From JAPOVO01 sp026708165 (lineage in GTDB: Bacteria; Chloroflexota; UBA11872; VXNJ01), in assembly GCA_965208775.1 (NCBI GenBank), contig OZ242360.1:2046001-2110000 (forward strand): DNA of 64,000 bases, read 5' to 3'. Position numbers and translations under genes: made by a program. Shown piece by piece: positions 53,567-62,683 of the stretch; within the stretch, counting starts at the first letter, position 1, and each line of letters opens with the position of its first letter. The notes under the pieces were generated by a model. It ran no database searches and was not told the DNA's origin. It worked only from the letters and a program-made list of their open reading frames with translations.

Positions 53567-54601
53567 CTAGGGGTAGACCGGAGGGGCCGAAAGCCCCACG
53601 GTTTCTTCGATTCCCATCATTATGTTTGCGTTTTGCAGCGCCTCGCCGGCGGCTCCCTTGACCAGATTGTCGAGAGCGGCGGTGACGATCAGGACGTCTT
53701 CCGTCTCGTTGAGCGTAGCGTTGAGCGCGCAGTAGTTGCTCGAATAAGTCCATTTGGTTCTTGGCGGAGCGTCCGTGACCAGTACGAAAGGATCGTCCGC
53801 GTAGACGGACCGGTACAAGTCCGAAAGTTGGGTAGGCGTGACGGATTGATTCAGCGTGGCGTAGCAGGTGGTGAGGATGCCGCGAGTCATGGGCACAAGG
53901 TGCGGCACGAACGTGACGGAGACTTCCGTCCCGGCGATTGCGGAGAGTTCCTGCACCATTTCGGGAACGTGGCGGTGCCCACGCACGGCATAAGCGTGAA
54001 CGCTCTCATTCACCTCTGAATAATGATTGTCAAGACGTAACGAGCGTCCTCCACCGGAAACGCCGGACTTCGCATCGACGATAAACGAATTTTCCACGAG
54101 TCCGTCGGCGACGGCGGGCGCCAGGGCGAGGATGGCGGCGGTGGGATAGCACCCAGGGTTACCTAGGATTTTTGTCTGGGATATTTTCGACCTGTGAAGC
54201 TCGGTTAGGCCATAGACGGCGTCGTCGAGAAGCTCTGGGGCCGGGTGCGGCACGCCGTACCACTTCTCGTAGATGGCGGCGTCTTTGAGGCGGAAATCGG
54301 CGCTAACGTCGATCACCGGAACACCCCGCCGAATGAACGGAAGCAGCGCTTCGGCAGAAGCGGCGTGAGGCAGGCAGGAGAAGACGATATCGACATCGGT
54401 CTCGATCGTTTCTGTAAGCCGCATCCGGCTCAGCCGCGATCCACACGGCAGGCCAGCCACGTGGGGGAATACGTGGCCGAAAGGATCGCCGGCGTGCGAC
54501 CTCGCGGTAATCGCGGTTATCTCGGCTTGGGGGTGACCCGACAGTAGACGAATCAGATCAAGCCCGAAGTAGCTGGTCCCGTTGATTATTCCGACCTGCA
54601 T
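53567..54601 (-). CDS. argC: N-acetyl-gamma-glutamyl-phosphate reductase
   Basis: NADPH-dependent reduction of acetylglutamyl phosphate. 344 residues: VGIINGTSYFGLDLIRLLSGHP at the N-terminus, VIDVSADFRL, the catalytic Cys in ILGNPGCYPTAAIL, and the His-containing RGHRHVPEM. The ATG at 54601 follows GGAG by about 9 nt. It is the first gene of the argCJBDGH operon, with a clear -10 box in the short leader. Confidence 0.96.
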   Translation of the reverse strand: MQVGIINGTSYFGLDLIRLLSGHPQAEITAITARSHAGDPFGHVFPHVAGLPCGSRLSRMRLTETIETDVDIVFSCLPHAASAEALLPFIRRGVPVIDVSADFRLKDAAIYEKWYGVPHPAPELLDDAVYGLTELHRSKISQTKILGNPGCYPTAAILALAPAVADGLVENSFIVDAKSGVSGGGRSLRLDNHYSEVNESVHAYAVRGHRHVPEMVQELSAIAGTEVSVTFVPHLVPMTRGILTTCYATLNQSVTPTQLSDLYRSVYADDPFVLVTDAPPRTKWTYSSNYCALNATLNETEDVLIVTAALDNLVKGAAGEALQNANIMMGIEETVGLSAPPVYP

Positions 54602-54627
54602 CCACCGAACTCCCAAGTGAAACTCCG

Positions 54628-54633
54628 ATTATA
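54628..54633 (-). promoter_or_regulatory. Consensus -10 box of the arginine operon
   Basis: A perfect TATAAT lies on the minus strand 27 nt before the argC ATG, which would give a leader of about 20 nt. The -35 region at 17-nt spacing (CGGAGA) is poor, so an activator may be needed. No obvious ARG box overlaps it. Confidence 0.55.
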
Positions 54634-54710
54634 ACGATGGTGCGGTGTTGTCTCCGTCCATAGGAAACGGGGCCATTAGAATTCGTTGGAAACCAGACCG
54701 GAGGCGAGCG

Positions 54711-55097
54711 ATGCAGGCAATCAAGATAAGTTGGAATAGTGAGTTGGAGTTGAATGCGGACCTTTCGGACACCGCGACGGCCAGGGCGATAGCCGACGCC
54801 CTTCCAATCGAAACGAGAATCAGCACCTGGGGCGACGAGCATTATTTTGGGATTCCGGTGCAGGCCGATGCGGAACCCGGGGCGAGCGCCGCCGTGGAGC
54901 TTGGCGATCTGGCTTACTGGCCGCCCGGCAACGCCTTTTGCGTATTTTTCGGGCCGACCCCCGCAAGTCACGGCCCCGACGACATTCGAGCGGCGAGTCC
55001 GGTGAACGTGGTCGGCCGTCTGCGGTCGACGCCCGTCGAGGAATTGCAGGCGATAAGGTCGGGTTCGACGGTGAGGATAGAAGCCCTGGACGAATAA
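54711..55097 (+). CDS. Cyclophilin-like fold protein (TM1367/PF04126-like)
   Basis: 128 residues. The sequence WGDEHYFGIPV, VELGDLAYWPPGNAFCVFFGPTPAS and RAASPVNVVGRL is the family signature. These proteins have a cyclophilin-like barrel, but prolyl-isomerase activity is not established for them. The ATG at 54711 follows GGAGG by 6 nt. It is divergent from argC, with a 109-nt shared regulatory region. Confidence 0.88.
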   Translation: MQAIKISWNSELELNADLSDTATARAIADALPIETRISTWGDEHYFGIPVQADAEPGASAAVELGDLAYWPPGNAFCVFFGPTPASHGPDDIRAASPVNVVGRLRSTPVEELQAIRSGSTVRIEALDE

Positions 55098-55142
55098 GCC
55101 ACCAGCGTAAGCCCCGCTGTGGCGAGGCGGCCAAATCCCGGG

Positions 55143-55706
55143 CTAGAGCTTGATATCGGAAACCGGCAGAAACATGTCGATCAAATCGACGAACTTGCCC
55201 TTGTAAAGAGCATATTCGGGACGGCGCCCGCATTCCCGGAATCCGAACTTCGCATACAGGTGAATAGCGCGCGGGTTGTTGGCGAGGACACCGAGGAAGA
55301 GCATACGCAGGTCGAGCCTGTGTATCTCGGAGAAATGCGCGCGCATTAGCGCCGTTCCAAGTCCGCAGTCCCGCCAGCCCTTCGACACGGCGGTGGCTAG
55401 CTCGGCGCAATGGGTATGCCGGCCGCGTTGCCTGTCGATGCCCATGTGAGCGACGAATCGACCGCGCGAGTCCTGCGCGTAGAGGTGCAGCGCGTCGCCG
55501 GATTCGATGCGCACCAGCATGTTCTGCAGGAACTTCTCTTCGTCCTCGAGCGTGACTCGGGCCGAGGGCGGCGCCGCGATAAAAGTGTCTTCCGCGACGA
55601 GCTCGGTGAACCAGTCGAGGATTCGCTTCGCGTCGCTAGGACCAGGCGAGCGGAACACGACTTTCCTGCCATCGCGAAGTGAGATTTCTTTTCTGTAGTC
55701 CTTCAT
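55143..55706 (-). CDS. GNAT-family N-acetyltransferase
   Basis: 187 residues with the acetyl-CoA-binding GNAT core: VSKGWRDCGLGTALMRAH (motif A, a Q/RxxGxG/A variant), then FLGVLANNPRAIHLYAKFGFRECGRRP (motif B). The ATG overlaps the GH57 stop (ATGA), so the two genes are translationally coupled. The acceptor is unknown. The long open frame upstream overlaps the GH57 gene and is rejected. Confidence 0.9.
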   Translation of the reverse strand: MKDYRKEISLRDGRKVVFRSPGPSDAKRILDWFTELVAEDTFIAAPPSARVTLEDEEKFLQNMLVRIESGDALHLYAQDSRGRFVAHMGIDRQRGRHTHCAELATAVSKGWRDCGLGTALMRAHFSEIHRLDLRMLFLGVLANNPRAIHLYAKFGFRECGRRPEYALYKGKFVDLIDMFLPVSDIKL

Positions 55707-56920
55707 TGGTTTGGGTATACGCGGCTCATTGCGTTGATGAAATTCTTGTAGACGCACTGATGCTCCCACACCATTCGATTGACGCCCAGACGCCGCCACG
55801 ATTTCGGCGTGAAGTATGCGGAGACTTCCGCTTCGGATCCGGTGCCGGCGACCCATTGCAGCCAGTGCAAGTTGTCGGACTGCAAAAGCCAGTGAGCAAT
55901 GGTCTCCAACCCGGGATCTCCGACGAGGCGGGCGTGATTCATGGCGACAACCATAAGACGGAAAACGGCTTGCTGGAGGTCGTTTCCAACGAAGAACTCC
56001 TGCCCGCCGTGGAGTCCGGCCCAGGTGACCGGAAACGGCGGGAGTGGGATGTCGTGGCTTTGCGGGCCGAGCGCGGCGACTGCCTCGCCGGGAGTGAGGC
56101 ATCGAACGCCGCGCCGCCTCAGTTCGCCGGGCAGCTGCGTGAGGAACTCGAAGATGCCGCTGCCGTGGTCGTGGTGATGACCGAACGTTTCGAAGTCCCA
56201 GGCGAGGGTGACGACGTCGCCCTCGACCTCCGCTATCGCTTTGGCATAGTCGCTCGCCGTTAGCGGCCAGCCGTCCCAGCTCTCGTTTGAGAACCTGTAT
56301 CCGACGTCGTCGCTGAGATCGAAATGCCTAACCAGGATCTTTGGCCCGCCGCCGGAATGGTAAAGGTGTGCGGCGGAACGCCAATCCATCACCCAGGGGC
56401 GTCCATCCATGAACGTTCCCGAAAACCCGGCCGCTTCGATAGCAGCGTAGATATCCGACGACATCATCATCTCGGTGGTGTCGGTTATCGAGGGTTCGAC
56501 TCCGAAGATGGTCTTCATCCGGGACTTCATTTCCTGCATAAGGCGAATGAAGAGCCGGATATCGAAAAGGAGCGAAACGCCGTGGTACGGCTCGACGCCT
56601 ATCAGCTCGGCGTTGGGATTAGCTACTAAGGCCTGGAAGTCGTCGAGGAGGTCCGGATGCCATATTTCAAACTGCCGGAGCGCTGACATCGAAAATCCGA
56701 TGCCGAGCTTCATCCCCTCTTCGAGCATTCGACGCCATGTACCGCAGGCGGGCTTGTAGCTCCATTTGGCGATGATGTCGAGGTAGTGTCTGTCGAGCTC
56801 AGGGTCAAACAGTAAGCTTTCGATTTCCTCGGGCGCTGCGGTCTTGGGGATGGGCCGGGCGGGCAGGCGGACCCGTCGAGGCTGGTGAACTAGCGAATAG
56901 ATTACGAGATTCTCAGCCAG
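55703..56920 (-). CDS. Glycoside hydrolase family 57-like protein, CUG start likely
   Basis: GH57 enzymes are alpha-amylases, 4-alpha-glucanotransferases or branching enzymes. The conserved N-terminal motif IYSLVHQPRR (HQP) is visible only if translation begins upstream of the first canonical start (ATG 56728). The nearest in-frame stop is at about 56955, and no ATG, GTG or TTG lies between it and 56728. A CTG at 56918-56920 gives MAENLVIYSLVHQPRR and overlaps the GT4 stop by 8 nt. The nucleophile block TLAWDFETFGHHHDHGSGIFEFL follows in the C-half. It pairs with the GT4 gene, suggesting alpha-glucan metabolism. Confidence 0.83.
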   Translation of the reverse strand: MAENLVIYSLVHQPRRVRLPARPIPKTAAPEEIESLLFDPELDRHYLDIIAKWSYKPACGTWRRMLEEGMKLGIGFSMSALRQFEIWHPDLLDDFQALVANPNAELIGVEPYHGVSLLFDIRLFIRLMQEMKSRMKTIFGVEPSITDTTEMMMSSDIYAAIEAAGFSGTFMDGRPWVMDWRSAAHLYHSGGGPKILVRHFDLSDDVGYRFSNESWDGWPLTASDYAKAIAEVEGDVVTLAWDFETFGHHHDHGSGIFEFLTQLPGELRRRGVRCLTPGEAVAALGPQSHDIPLPPFPVTWAGLHGGQEFFVGNDLQQAVFRLMVVAMNHARLVGDPGLETIAHWLLQSDNLHWLQWVAGTGSEAEVSAYFTPKSWRRLGVNRMVWEHQCVYKNFINAMSRVYPNQ

Positions 56921-58220
56921 CGGATCGCGGCTCCACGCCTTGCCTGATTGCCATCAGCGGCAGTTTTTTGAGCATTATTTCGATGGAATTATCCCAGGTG
57001 AAAAGGGCCGCCAACTCACGGCCTTTCCTGCGGATAGCAGCGTTCCAGTCCGGGGCATTGCGCAAGGCGACGGCCATCGAGGCGATCTCCTCGCCGGAAC
57101 CGGTGTCCAGAACCACCGAGTTCTGGCCGGAAATAGCGTAGTCCTCGCCGGTCGATCCCACGTAGGCTACGCCGCCGGCGGCCATGGCCTCCAGGCCCAC
57201 GATGCCGAACGGTTCGTAGAGGCTGTTGGCCAGCGTCCCGTCGGCCGCGGCGTACAGAGCGGGAAGCGCGTCGTCCGGAATGAAAGTGCGGATGTCGATC
57301 ATGTCGGCATCCGCCTTGACCTGATCCAACGAGCCAGCCATTTTGCCTATAGAGGAGCCGTCGAGATGGACCTGGTCCGCGCTCAACCCCAGCCGTCCGG
57401 CGTGTCCCAGGAATTCGTCGCGATGGGGCTCGCGCAGACCTCCCTTGAAGACCAGCTTGGCGCGGATGCCCTGCCGCTTCAGCTCGGCGACGGCGTCGGC
57501 GGACTCCAGCCAGCCCTTGTCGGGGTCCATTCGTCCGATTTTGAAAAAGAAGATGTCGGCGGAGACCGCGTTCTTCAGAGAACGCACGTCGGACTGCGAA
57601 GGTGACTCCAGGTACTTTGTGGAGATTCCGTTCGGGATCACGAGCGCGTCGTAACCCAGAGCTCGAATCTGGTGTTTGACGTACCGGCTTACTGCGGTGA
57701 CCTGCGCCGTGTACTGCACGCGTCCCCAGTTGATGCGGTCGAAGGACATGTCATTGTTGGCGTTCCACATCAATATGCACTCGCCGCGCAGACCGTGGAA
57801 GTGCAACGAGTCGCTCAGGCGGTTCAAGGCGTCGGCGGTCTGCCAGTCCTCGGCGATGATCGCGACGCGCTTGCCCGCGGCGATTGCGGGCCTCACGACG
57901 AACTCGGTAACGTGCCAGGGAATCGATTCCTGGTAATCGAGGATCTTCCAGTCTTCGTTCTCGTAAACGCCGCTGCGGTGATGGCGGCTTTGCCACTGGC
58001 ACCAGCGGTTCAGCTTGAGGTTTCTGTCAACGCGCTCCTCGTAATTCGGAAGATCGGGGTCGCCCAGGAAGAAGAGATGCGTAGTGAATCCTTTTTGGGC
58101 CATGGCTTCGGTCAAATTAGTCACCCGAACGCCGAGGCCGCCTGCCTGCGAATACGGCTGGTCGGGACCCTCGAAAGACAGAATTACGAACTCGAGGTTT
58201 GCGGGCGTGAAGTTGTACAA
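56913..58220 (-). CDS. GT4 glycosyltransferase, glycogen/starch-synthase-like
   Basis: 435 residues. The N-lobe has FEGPDQPYSQAGGLGVRVTNLTEAMA, a starch-synthase-like Gly-rich loop, then TAVSRYVKHQI. The C-lobe has FFKIGRMDPDKGW and YEPFGIVGLEAMAAGGVAYVG (EX7E). Translation probably begins at TTG 58220; the longer frame to 58331 would overlap the divergent murJ start. With the GH57 gene it forms a two-enzyme glucan-building unit, and the GNAT gene follows. Confidence 0.87.
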   Translation of the reverse strand: MYNFTPANLEFVILSFEGPDQPYSQAGGLGVRVTNLTEAMAQKGFTTHLFFLGDPDLPNYEERVDRNLKLNRWCQWQSRHHRSGVYENEDWKILDYQESIPWHVTEFVVRPAIAAGKRVAIIAEDWQTADALNRLSDSLHFHGLRGECILMWNANNDMSFDRINWGRVQYTAQVTAVSRYVKHQIRALGYDALVIPNGISTKYLESPSQSDVRSLKNAVSADIFFFKIGRMDPDKGWLESADAVAELKRQGIRAKLVFKGGLREPHRDEFLGHAGRLGLSADQVHLDGSSIGKMAGSLDQVKADADMIDIRTFIPDDALPALYAAADGTLANSLYEPFGIVGLEAMAAGGVAYVGSTGEDYAISGQNSVVLDTGSGEEIASMAVALRNAPDWNAAIRRKGRELAALFTWDNSIEIMLKKLPLMAIRQGVEPRSAG

Positions 58221-58307
58221 GTTCGAGCCAGTATGCAGCGAGTGTCGAAACGGCGTCCGGTAACTCCGGCATACTACCGCGAGTGAACAGAATAATCGGA
58301 ACTTGTC

Positions 58308-59912
58308 GTGGTTAAGTCCTCGACGGACCATCGCGCCCGAGTCGGAGAAGGAGTTGCGGCGACGGCGGCGCTGCTCGTCGTCTTCTATCTCGCCAGCCGC
58401 GTACTGGGGTTCGTAAGACAGGCCGTAATCGCCTCACTGTTTGGCGTGGGGCCCGAAGCGGACGCCTGGTATGCGGCGTTCCGCATCCCGGACACGTTAT
58501 TTACGCTGTTCGCCGGGGGAGCGCTGGTATCGGCGCTGATCCCGGTATATACGCGGTACAGGGACTTCCGCGATCCGGAGGACCTCCGGCGGCTGGCGAC
58601 GGGTCTGTTCAATCTGGTCGCCGTCTTCATGATCGTGGTCGGCGCGCTTGGCGCGGTGTTCGCTCAGCCGCTGACCGACTTGATAGTCCCTGGATTTGAC
58701 GATTCCACCAAGGAGTTGACGGCCAGGGCCACGCGTTGGCTGATGCTTTCTCCGCTGCTGCTCGGCCTCGCCGCGGTGGCGAAGGGGATAAGCCAGTCGG
58801 AGCGCCGGTTCCTGATTCCCGCCGCCGGGCCGGTGTTCTACAACATCGGAACGATAACCGGGGGAATTCTCCTGGCAGGTCAGCACGGGATCATGGGGTT
58901 GGTGTGGGGAACCGTGGCAGGAGCGCTGATTCATCTGGCCATCCAGCAGGTTGGACTTGCGCGGATCGGCATTACGTTCCCGTTTTCAAAAGTGGTCGCG
59001 CACCCGGGCGTAGTTCGTGTGATCTCGCTGATGATCCCGAGGTTGCTGGGTTTCGCGGTGATCCAGGTCAGCTTCTTCTTCGTCAACTTCCTTGCTTCGC
59101 TCATCGGGCCGGCTTCCGTATCGGCGCTGGCCAATGCGTGGCTCTTGCTGCTGTTTCCGGTGGGAGTGCTGGCGATACCGTTCGCGGAAGCGTCGCTGCC
59201 CACGTTCTCGTCGAGATGGGCGCGAGGAGACCGGGACGGACTGGCGCGCGAGTACCACTGGGCGCTGCGGCGAGTATTGTTTTTGGTTGTCCCGGCGTCC
59301 GTAGGCCTAGGAGTTTTGGCGGAGCCTGTTATGTCCGTTCTTTTCGAACGCGACGCGTTCGATGCGGCCGCCACTGCGCTTACGGCGGGAGCGCTCGTTT
59401 TCTACTCCGTTGGTCTGGCGGGGCACGGATCGGTCGAGGTGCTGGCCCGCGCTTTCTACTCCATGCAAGACACCAGGACTCCGGTAATCATCGGCAGCGT
59501 CTCCATCGGGCTTCACATGCTGGTCTCGTGGCTGCTTTCGCTCTCCATGGGGATAAACGGGCTGGCGCTGGGCGTGTCGGTGGGAGTGCTGGTAGAGATG
59601 GTGTTGCTGTTCGCCGTGCTTCGGCGCAGGCTACCGGCGGGGACTTACGACCGGGCAACGTCGCTGTCGGCGGCGCGGACGCTGGCAGCGTCGGCTTTGA
59701 TGGGGGTCACGGTGTTTGGAGCGGTCTGGTATACGTGGGAGGGCGGCTCGACGCTGCCGAATCTCGGACTACTCATAGGCTATATGGCGCTCGGCGCGGC
59801 GGTTTTCTCGATAGTCGCGGGAGCGCTGGGATCGGAAGAGCTGTTCGCACTGGTCCGGAGAGTCCGAGAGAGGCTCTCCTCTTGGAAGCCGTACCGGACG
59901 CGCAATACCTGA
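58308..59912 (+). CDS. murJ: Lipid II flippase MurJ/MviN family
   Basis: Polytopic protein of 534 residues with about 14 helices that flips lipid II or another polyprenyl-linked precursor. FYLASRVLGFVRQAVIASLFGVGPEADAWYAAFRIPDTLF is the N-terminal family block (seen in pieces), then LVPVYTRYR-like ALIPVYTRYRDF and LIVPGFDD. Later blocks include RAFYSMQDTRTPVIIG. The start is GTG at 58308 with CGGA upstream. The 87-nt gap to the divergent GT4 gene holds both promoters. Confidence 0.93.
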   Translation: MVKSSTDHRARVGEGVAATAALLVVFYLASRVLGFVRQAVIASLFGVGPEADAWYAAFRIPDTLFTLFAGGALVSALIPVYTRYRDFRDPEDLRRLATGLFNLVAVFMIVVGALGAVFAQPLTDLIVPGFDDSTKELTARATRWLMLSPLLLGLAAVAKGISQSERRFLIPAAGPVFYNIGTITGGILLAGQHGIMGLVWGTVAGALIHLAIQQVGLARIGITFPFSKVVAHPGVVRVISLMIPRLLGFAVIQVSFFFVNFLASLIGPASVSALANAWLLLLFPVGVLAIPFAEASLPTFSSRWARGDRDGLAREYHWALRRVLFLVVPASVGLGVLAEPVMSVLFERDAFDAAATALTAGALVFYSVGLAGHGSVEVLARAFYSMQDTRTPVIIGSVSIGLHMLVSWLLSLSMGINGLALGVSVGVLVEMVLLFAVLRRRLPAGTYDRATSLSAARTLAASALMGVTVFGAVWYTWEGGSTLPNLGLLIGYMALGAAVFSIVAGALGSEELFALVRRVRERLSSWKPYRTRNT

Positions 59913-59926
59913 ACTAGAATCGGCAA

Positions 59927-61732
59927 ATGAGCGCCAATATCCCTCAAGCCAACATACGCAATTTCTGCATCATCGCGCATATTGACCACGGCAAGTCGAC
60001 GCTGGCGGACCGGATGCTGGAGATAACCCAAACAGTCTCCCGTCGGCAGATGCGTTCCCAACTGATGGACATGCTGGACCTGGAGCGAGAACACGGCATC
60101 ACGATAAAGGCCAAGGCCGTCAGAATGATCTATGAGTCCCCGGACCGGGAGAGGTTTCAGCTGAATCTGATAGACACTCCAGGTCACGTCGACTTCTCGT
60201 ACGAGGTTTCCAGGGCGCTCGCGGCCTGCGAGGGGGCGGTGCTGCTGGTGGACGCGTCCCAGGGAATAGAAGCTCAGACGATTGCCAATACGTACATGGC
60301 CATGGAGCTCGACCTAGAGATAATCCCGGTGGTCAACAAGATCGACATGGCGACCGCCCGCACTGAAGCGGTTATAGGAGAGATCAGCGAGATCCTTGGA
60401 TACGACGAACCAGACATCCTGGCGATTTCCGCCAAGACGGGAGATGGTGTGCTGGACGTAATCGAAGCGATAAGAGACCGGATCCCGCCGCCGCCGGGAG
60501 CCCGGTCCAAGTCGCTGCGGGCGCTGGTGTTCGACTCAAGCTATGACCCGCATCGGGGAGTTATGGCCTACGTGCGTGTGGTGGACGGTTCCGTGTCCGC
60601 TCACGACTCCATCCATCTGAGCGGCACGAAAAAGCAGGGGGAGGCGCTAGAGGTCGGCATTTTCAGTCCCGAGTTCACGCCCGTGGACAGCCTGTTCCCC
60701 GGAGAAGTCGGTTATGTCGGGACCGGTCTGAAAGATGTTCACGACTGTCCTGTCGGCGACACGATCGTAAAGAGCGGCGACACGACTTCGGTTGCTTTAC
60801 CAGGATATAAGCCAGCCAAGCCGATGGTGTTCGCAGGTTTCTACACCGAGGATCCCGGCGACTATTACGGGCTGCGGTCGGCTCTCGAAAAGCTGAGGCT
60901 GAGCGATTCGGCGCTGGTGTTTACCCCGGAGGACTCAGGTGCCCTTGGGTTCGGATTTCGAGTCGGATTTCTTGGGCTACTGCACATGGGGATCGTCCGC
61001 GAACGGCTCGAAAGGGAGTACGACCTCGCGCTGGTAACGACCAACCCAAGCGTTCAATACAGGGTCGAAACGGTCGATGGCGAGACGATTGAGGTTGATG
61101 GTCCGGGAAACATGCCGGATCGCGGCAGGGTTGCCGAAGTCAGGGAACCCTGGGCGGACCTGAGCATAGTCACCCCATCCGAATACATCGGCGCAGTAAT
61201 GGAACTGGTGAGACAAAGCCGGGGCGAGCACGGAACGATCGAGTACCTGGAGCCTAAGCGAGTGCTGCTGACGTTCAAGACACCACTGTCGGAGCTTCTG
61301 ATCGACTTCTTTGACAGGCTCAAGTCCGTGTCCCGCGGCTACGCGTCGATGGACTATTCGGTCACGGAGTACAGGCTGACGGACGTGGTCCGAATCGACA
61401 TTCTCGTAAACGGCAACGTCGTCGACGCTCTCTCGACCGTCGCCAACCGAACCAATTCCCAGAAGATCGGCAGAGAGCTGACGCAGCGGCTGCGGAAGCT
61501 GATTCCGAGGCAGATGTTCCAGGTGGCCGTGCAGGCGGCCATCGACGGGAAGATCATTGCGCGGGAAACGGTGCCGGCCGTTCGCAAGGACGTTTTGGCC
61601 AAGTGTTACGGTGGCGATGTGACGCGAAAACGCAAGCTCCTGGAACGGCAGCGGGAAGGCAAGAAGCGAATGAAACGGCTCGGCAACGTGGAAATCCCGC
61701 AAGAGGCGTTTACGGCAGTCCTGGGGCGCTAG
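59927..61732 (+). CDS. lepA: Elongation factor 4 (LepA)
   Basis: Ribosome-associated GTPase of 601 residues. G1 AHIDHGKSTLADRML, G2 region EREHGITIKAKAV, G3 DTPGHVDF, G4 NKIDM and G5 SAKTG are all intact. The LepA-specific C-terminal end has ETVPAVRKDVLAKCYGGDVTRKRKLLERQ and QEAFTAVL. It starts 14 nt after murJ, so co-transcription is likely. Confidence 0.97.
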   Translation: MSANIPQANIRNFCIIAHIDHGKSTLADRMLEITQTVSRRQMRSQLMDMLDLEREHGITIKAKAVRMIYESPDRERFQLNLIDTPGHVDFSYEVSRALAACEGAVLLVDASQGIEAQTIANTYMAMELDLEIIPVVNKIDMATARTEAVIGEISEILGYDEPDILAISAKTGDGVLDVIEAIRDRIPPPPGARSKSLRALVFDSSYDPHRGVMAYVRVVDGSVSAHDSIHLSGTKKQGEALEVGIFSPEFTPVDSLFPGEVGYVGTGLKDVHDCPVGDTIVKSGDTTSVALPGYKPAKPMVFAGFYTEDPGDYYGLRSALEKLRLSDSALVFTPEDSGALGFGFRVGFLGLLHMGIVRERLEREYDLALVTTNPSVQYRVETVDGETIEVDGPGNMPDRGRVAEVREPWADLSIVTPSEYIGAVMELVRQSRGEHGTIEYLEPKRVLLTFKTPLSELLIDFFDRLKSVSRGYASMDYSVTEYRLTDVVRIDILVNGNVVDALSTVANRTNSQKIGRELTQRLRKLIPRQMFQVAVQAAIDGKIIARETVPAVRKDVLAKCYGGDVTRKRKLLERQREGKKRMKRLGNVEIPQEAFTAVLGR

Positions 61733-61807
61733 AGCCAACCGGACCGGTGGGGGCTTATACTCTCGTTGTCTTGAAGGGGAGGCCATACTTGGGCGGAGGG
61801 CGCCTGT

Positions 61808-62644
61808 ATGGTTTGGCAGATCAGTGGATTCGGTGACGAGATAACCGATCTCTTCCCCGAGCAGCTCCGGCACATGTCCGAGCTTGGCATTCCTTTTATT
61901 GAGATTCGCCAGTTCCAGCTTCCTGGCGGCGATAAGAAAGTCATAGTTGACGCGACTTCCGAGGACCTCGACGGCATAGCCTCAGCGTTGGCTGAAGCCG
62001 GTATGAGATGCTCGGCTATTGGGTCACCGGTGGGCAAGTATCAAATAGAGGCGCCGTTCGAGGGCGACTTAGAGCGGTTTCGCGGAGCGCTGCGCGCGGC
62101 GCTCCGGCTGGAAGCGCCTTATATCCGAATCTTCTCTTACTATCCGCCGGAAGGCGGAGACATCCGGGCGCATCGCGACGAGGTAATGCGACGGCTTGGA
62201 GAGCTGTGCGAGGTGGCCCGCGATGAGGCGCCAGGAGTGACGCTGGCTTTGGAGAACGAGTCGGACCTTTATGGCGAGACGCCGGAAGGCTGTCTGGACA
62301 TACTGCAAACGGTGGACTCGTCGAATCTCGGAATGGCCTTTGATCCCTGCAATTTTGTTGTGGCTGGTGTCGATCCGATGACGCAAGCGTGGCCGCTGCT
62401 TAAGGACAACGTACGGTATTTCCATGTGAAAGACGCAACGGAGGACCACACGATGGTGCCGGCGGGACACGGCCTTGCAAACTGGAAGGCGCTGCTGGAG
62501 GAGGCGGAGGCGGAACAGATTGGCGACTATCTGTCGCTGGAACCGCATTTGAAGGTACGCGCCAAGAGCTACGGGGTTACGGGTCCCGAACTCTTTGCGA
62601 CAGCCAAAGAGGCTCTTGATGAACTACTGGGTGGTACTGCCTAG
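61808..62644 (+). CDS. Sugar phosphate isomerase/epimerase (TIM barrel)
   Basis: 278-residue AP-endonuclease-2-type TIM barrel. Metal-ligand segments are IPFIEIRQ, VTLALENESDLYGET (Glu), LGMAFDPCNFVVAG (Asp) and VRYFHVKDAT (His), with a final Glu in YLSLEPH. GGAGGG stands about 9 nt before the ATG. It is distinct from the isomerase at 7809, with little sequence in common. The likely substrate is a keto-sugar, but context (a lipoprotein follows) does not help. Confidence 0.88.
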   Translation: MVWQISGFGDEITDLFPEQLRHMSELGIPFIEIRQFQLPGGDKKVIVDATSEDLDGIASALAEAGMRCSAIGSPVGKYQIEAPFEGDLERFRGALRAALRLEAPYIRIFSYYPPEGGDIRAHRDEVMRRLGELCEVARDEAPGVTLALENESDLYGETPEGCLDILQTVDSSNLGMAFDPCNFVVAGVDPMTQAWPLLKDNVRYFHVKDATEDHTMVPAGHGLANWKALLEEAEAEQIGDYLSLEPHLKVRAKSYGVTGPELFATAKEALDELLGGTA

Positions 62645-62683
62645 GTAGAAGGGAACCGCCTGAACGACGGTCGCTCGCGAATC

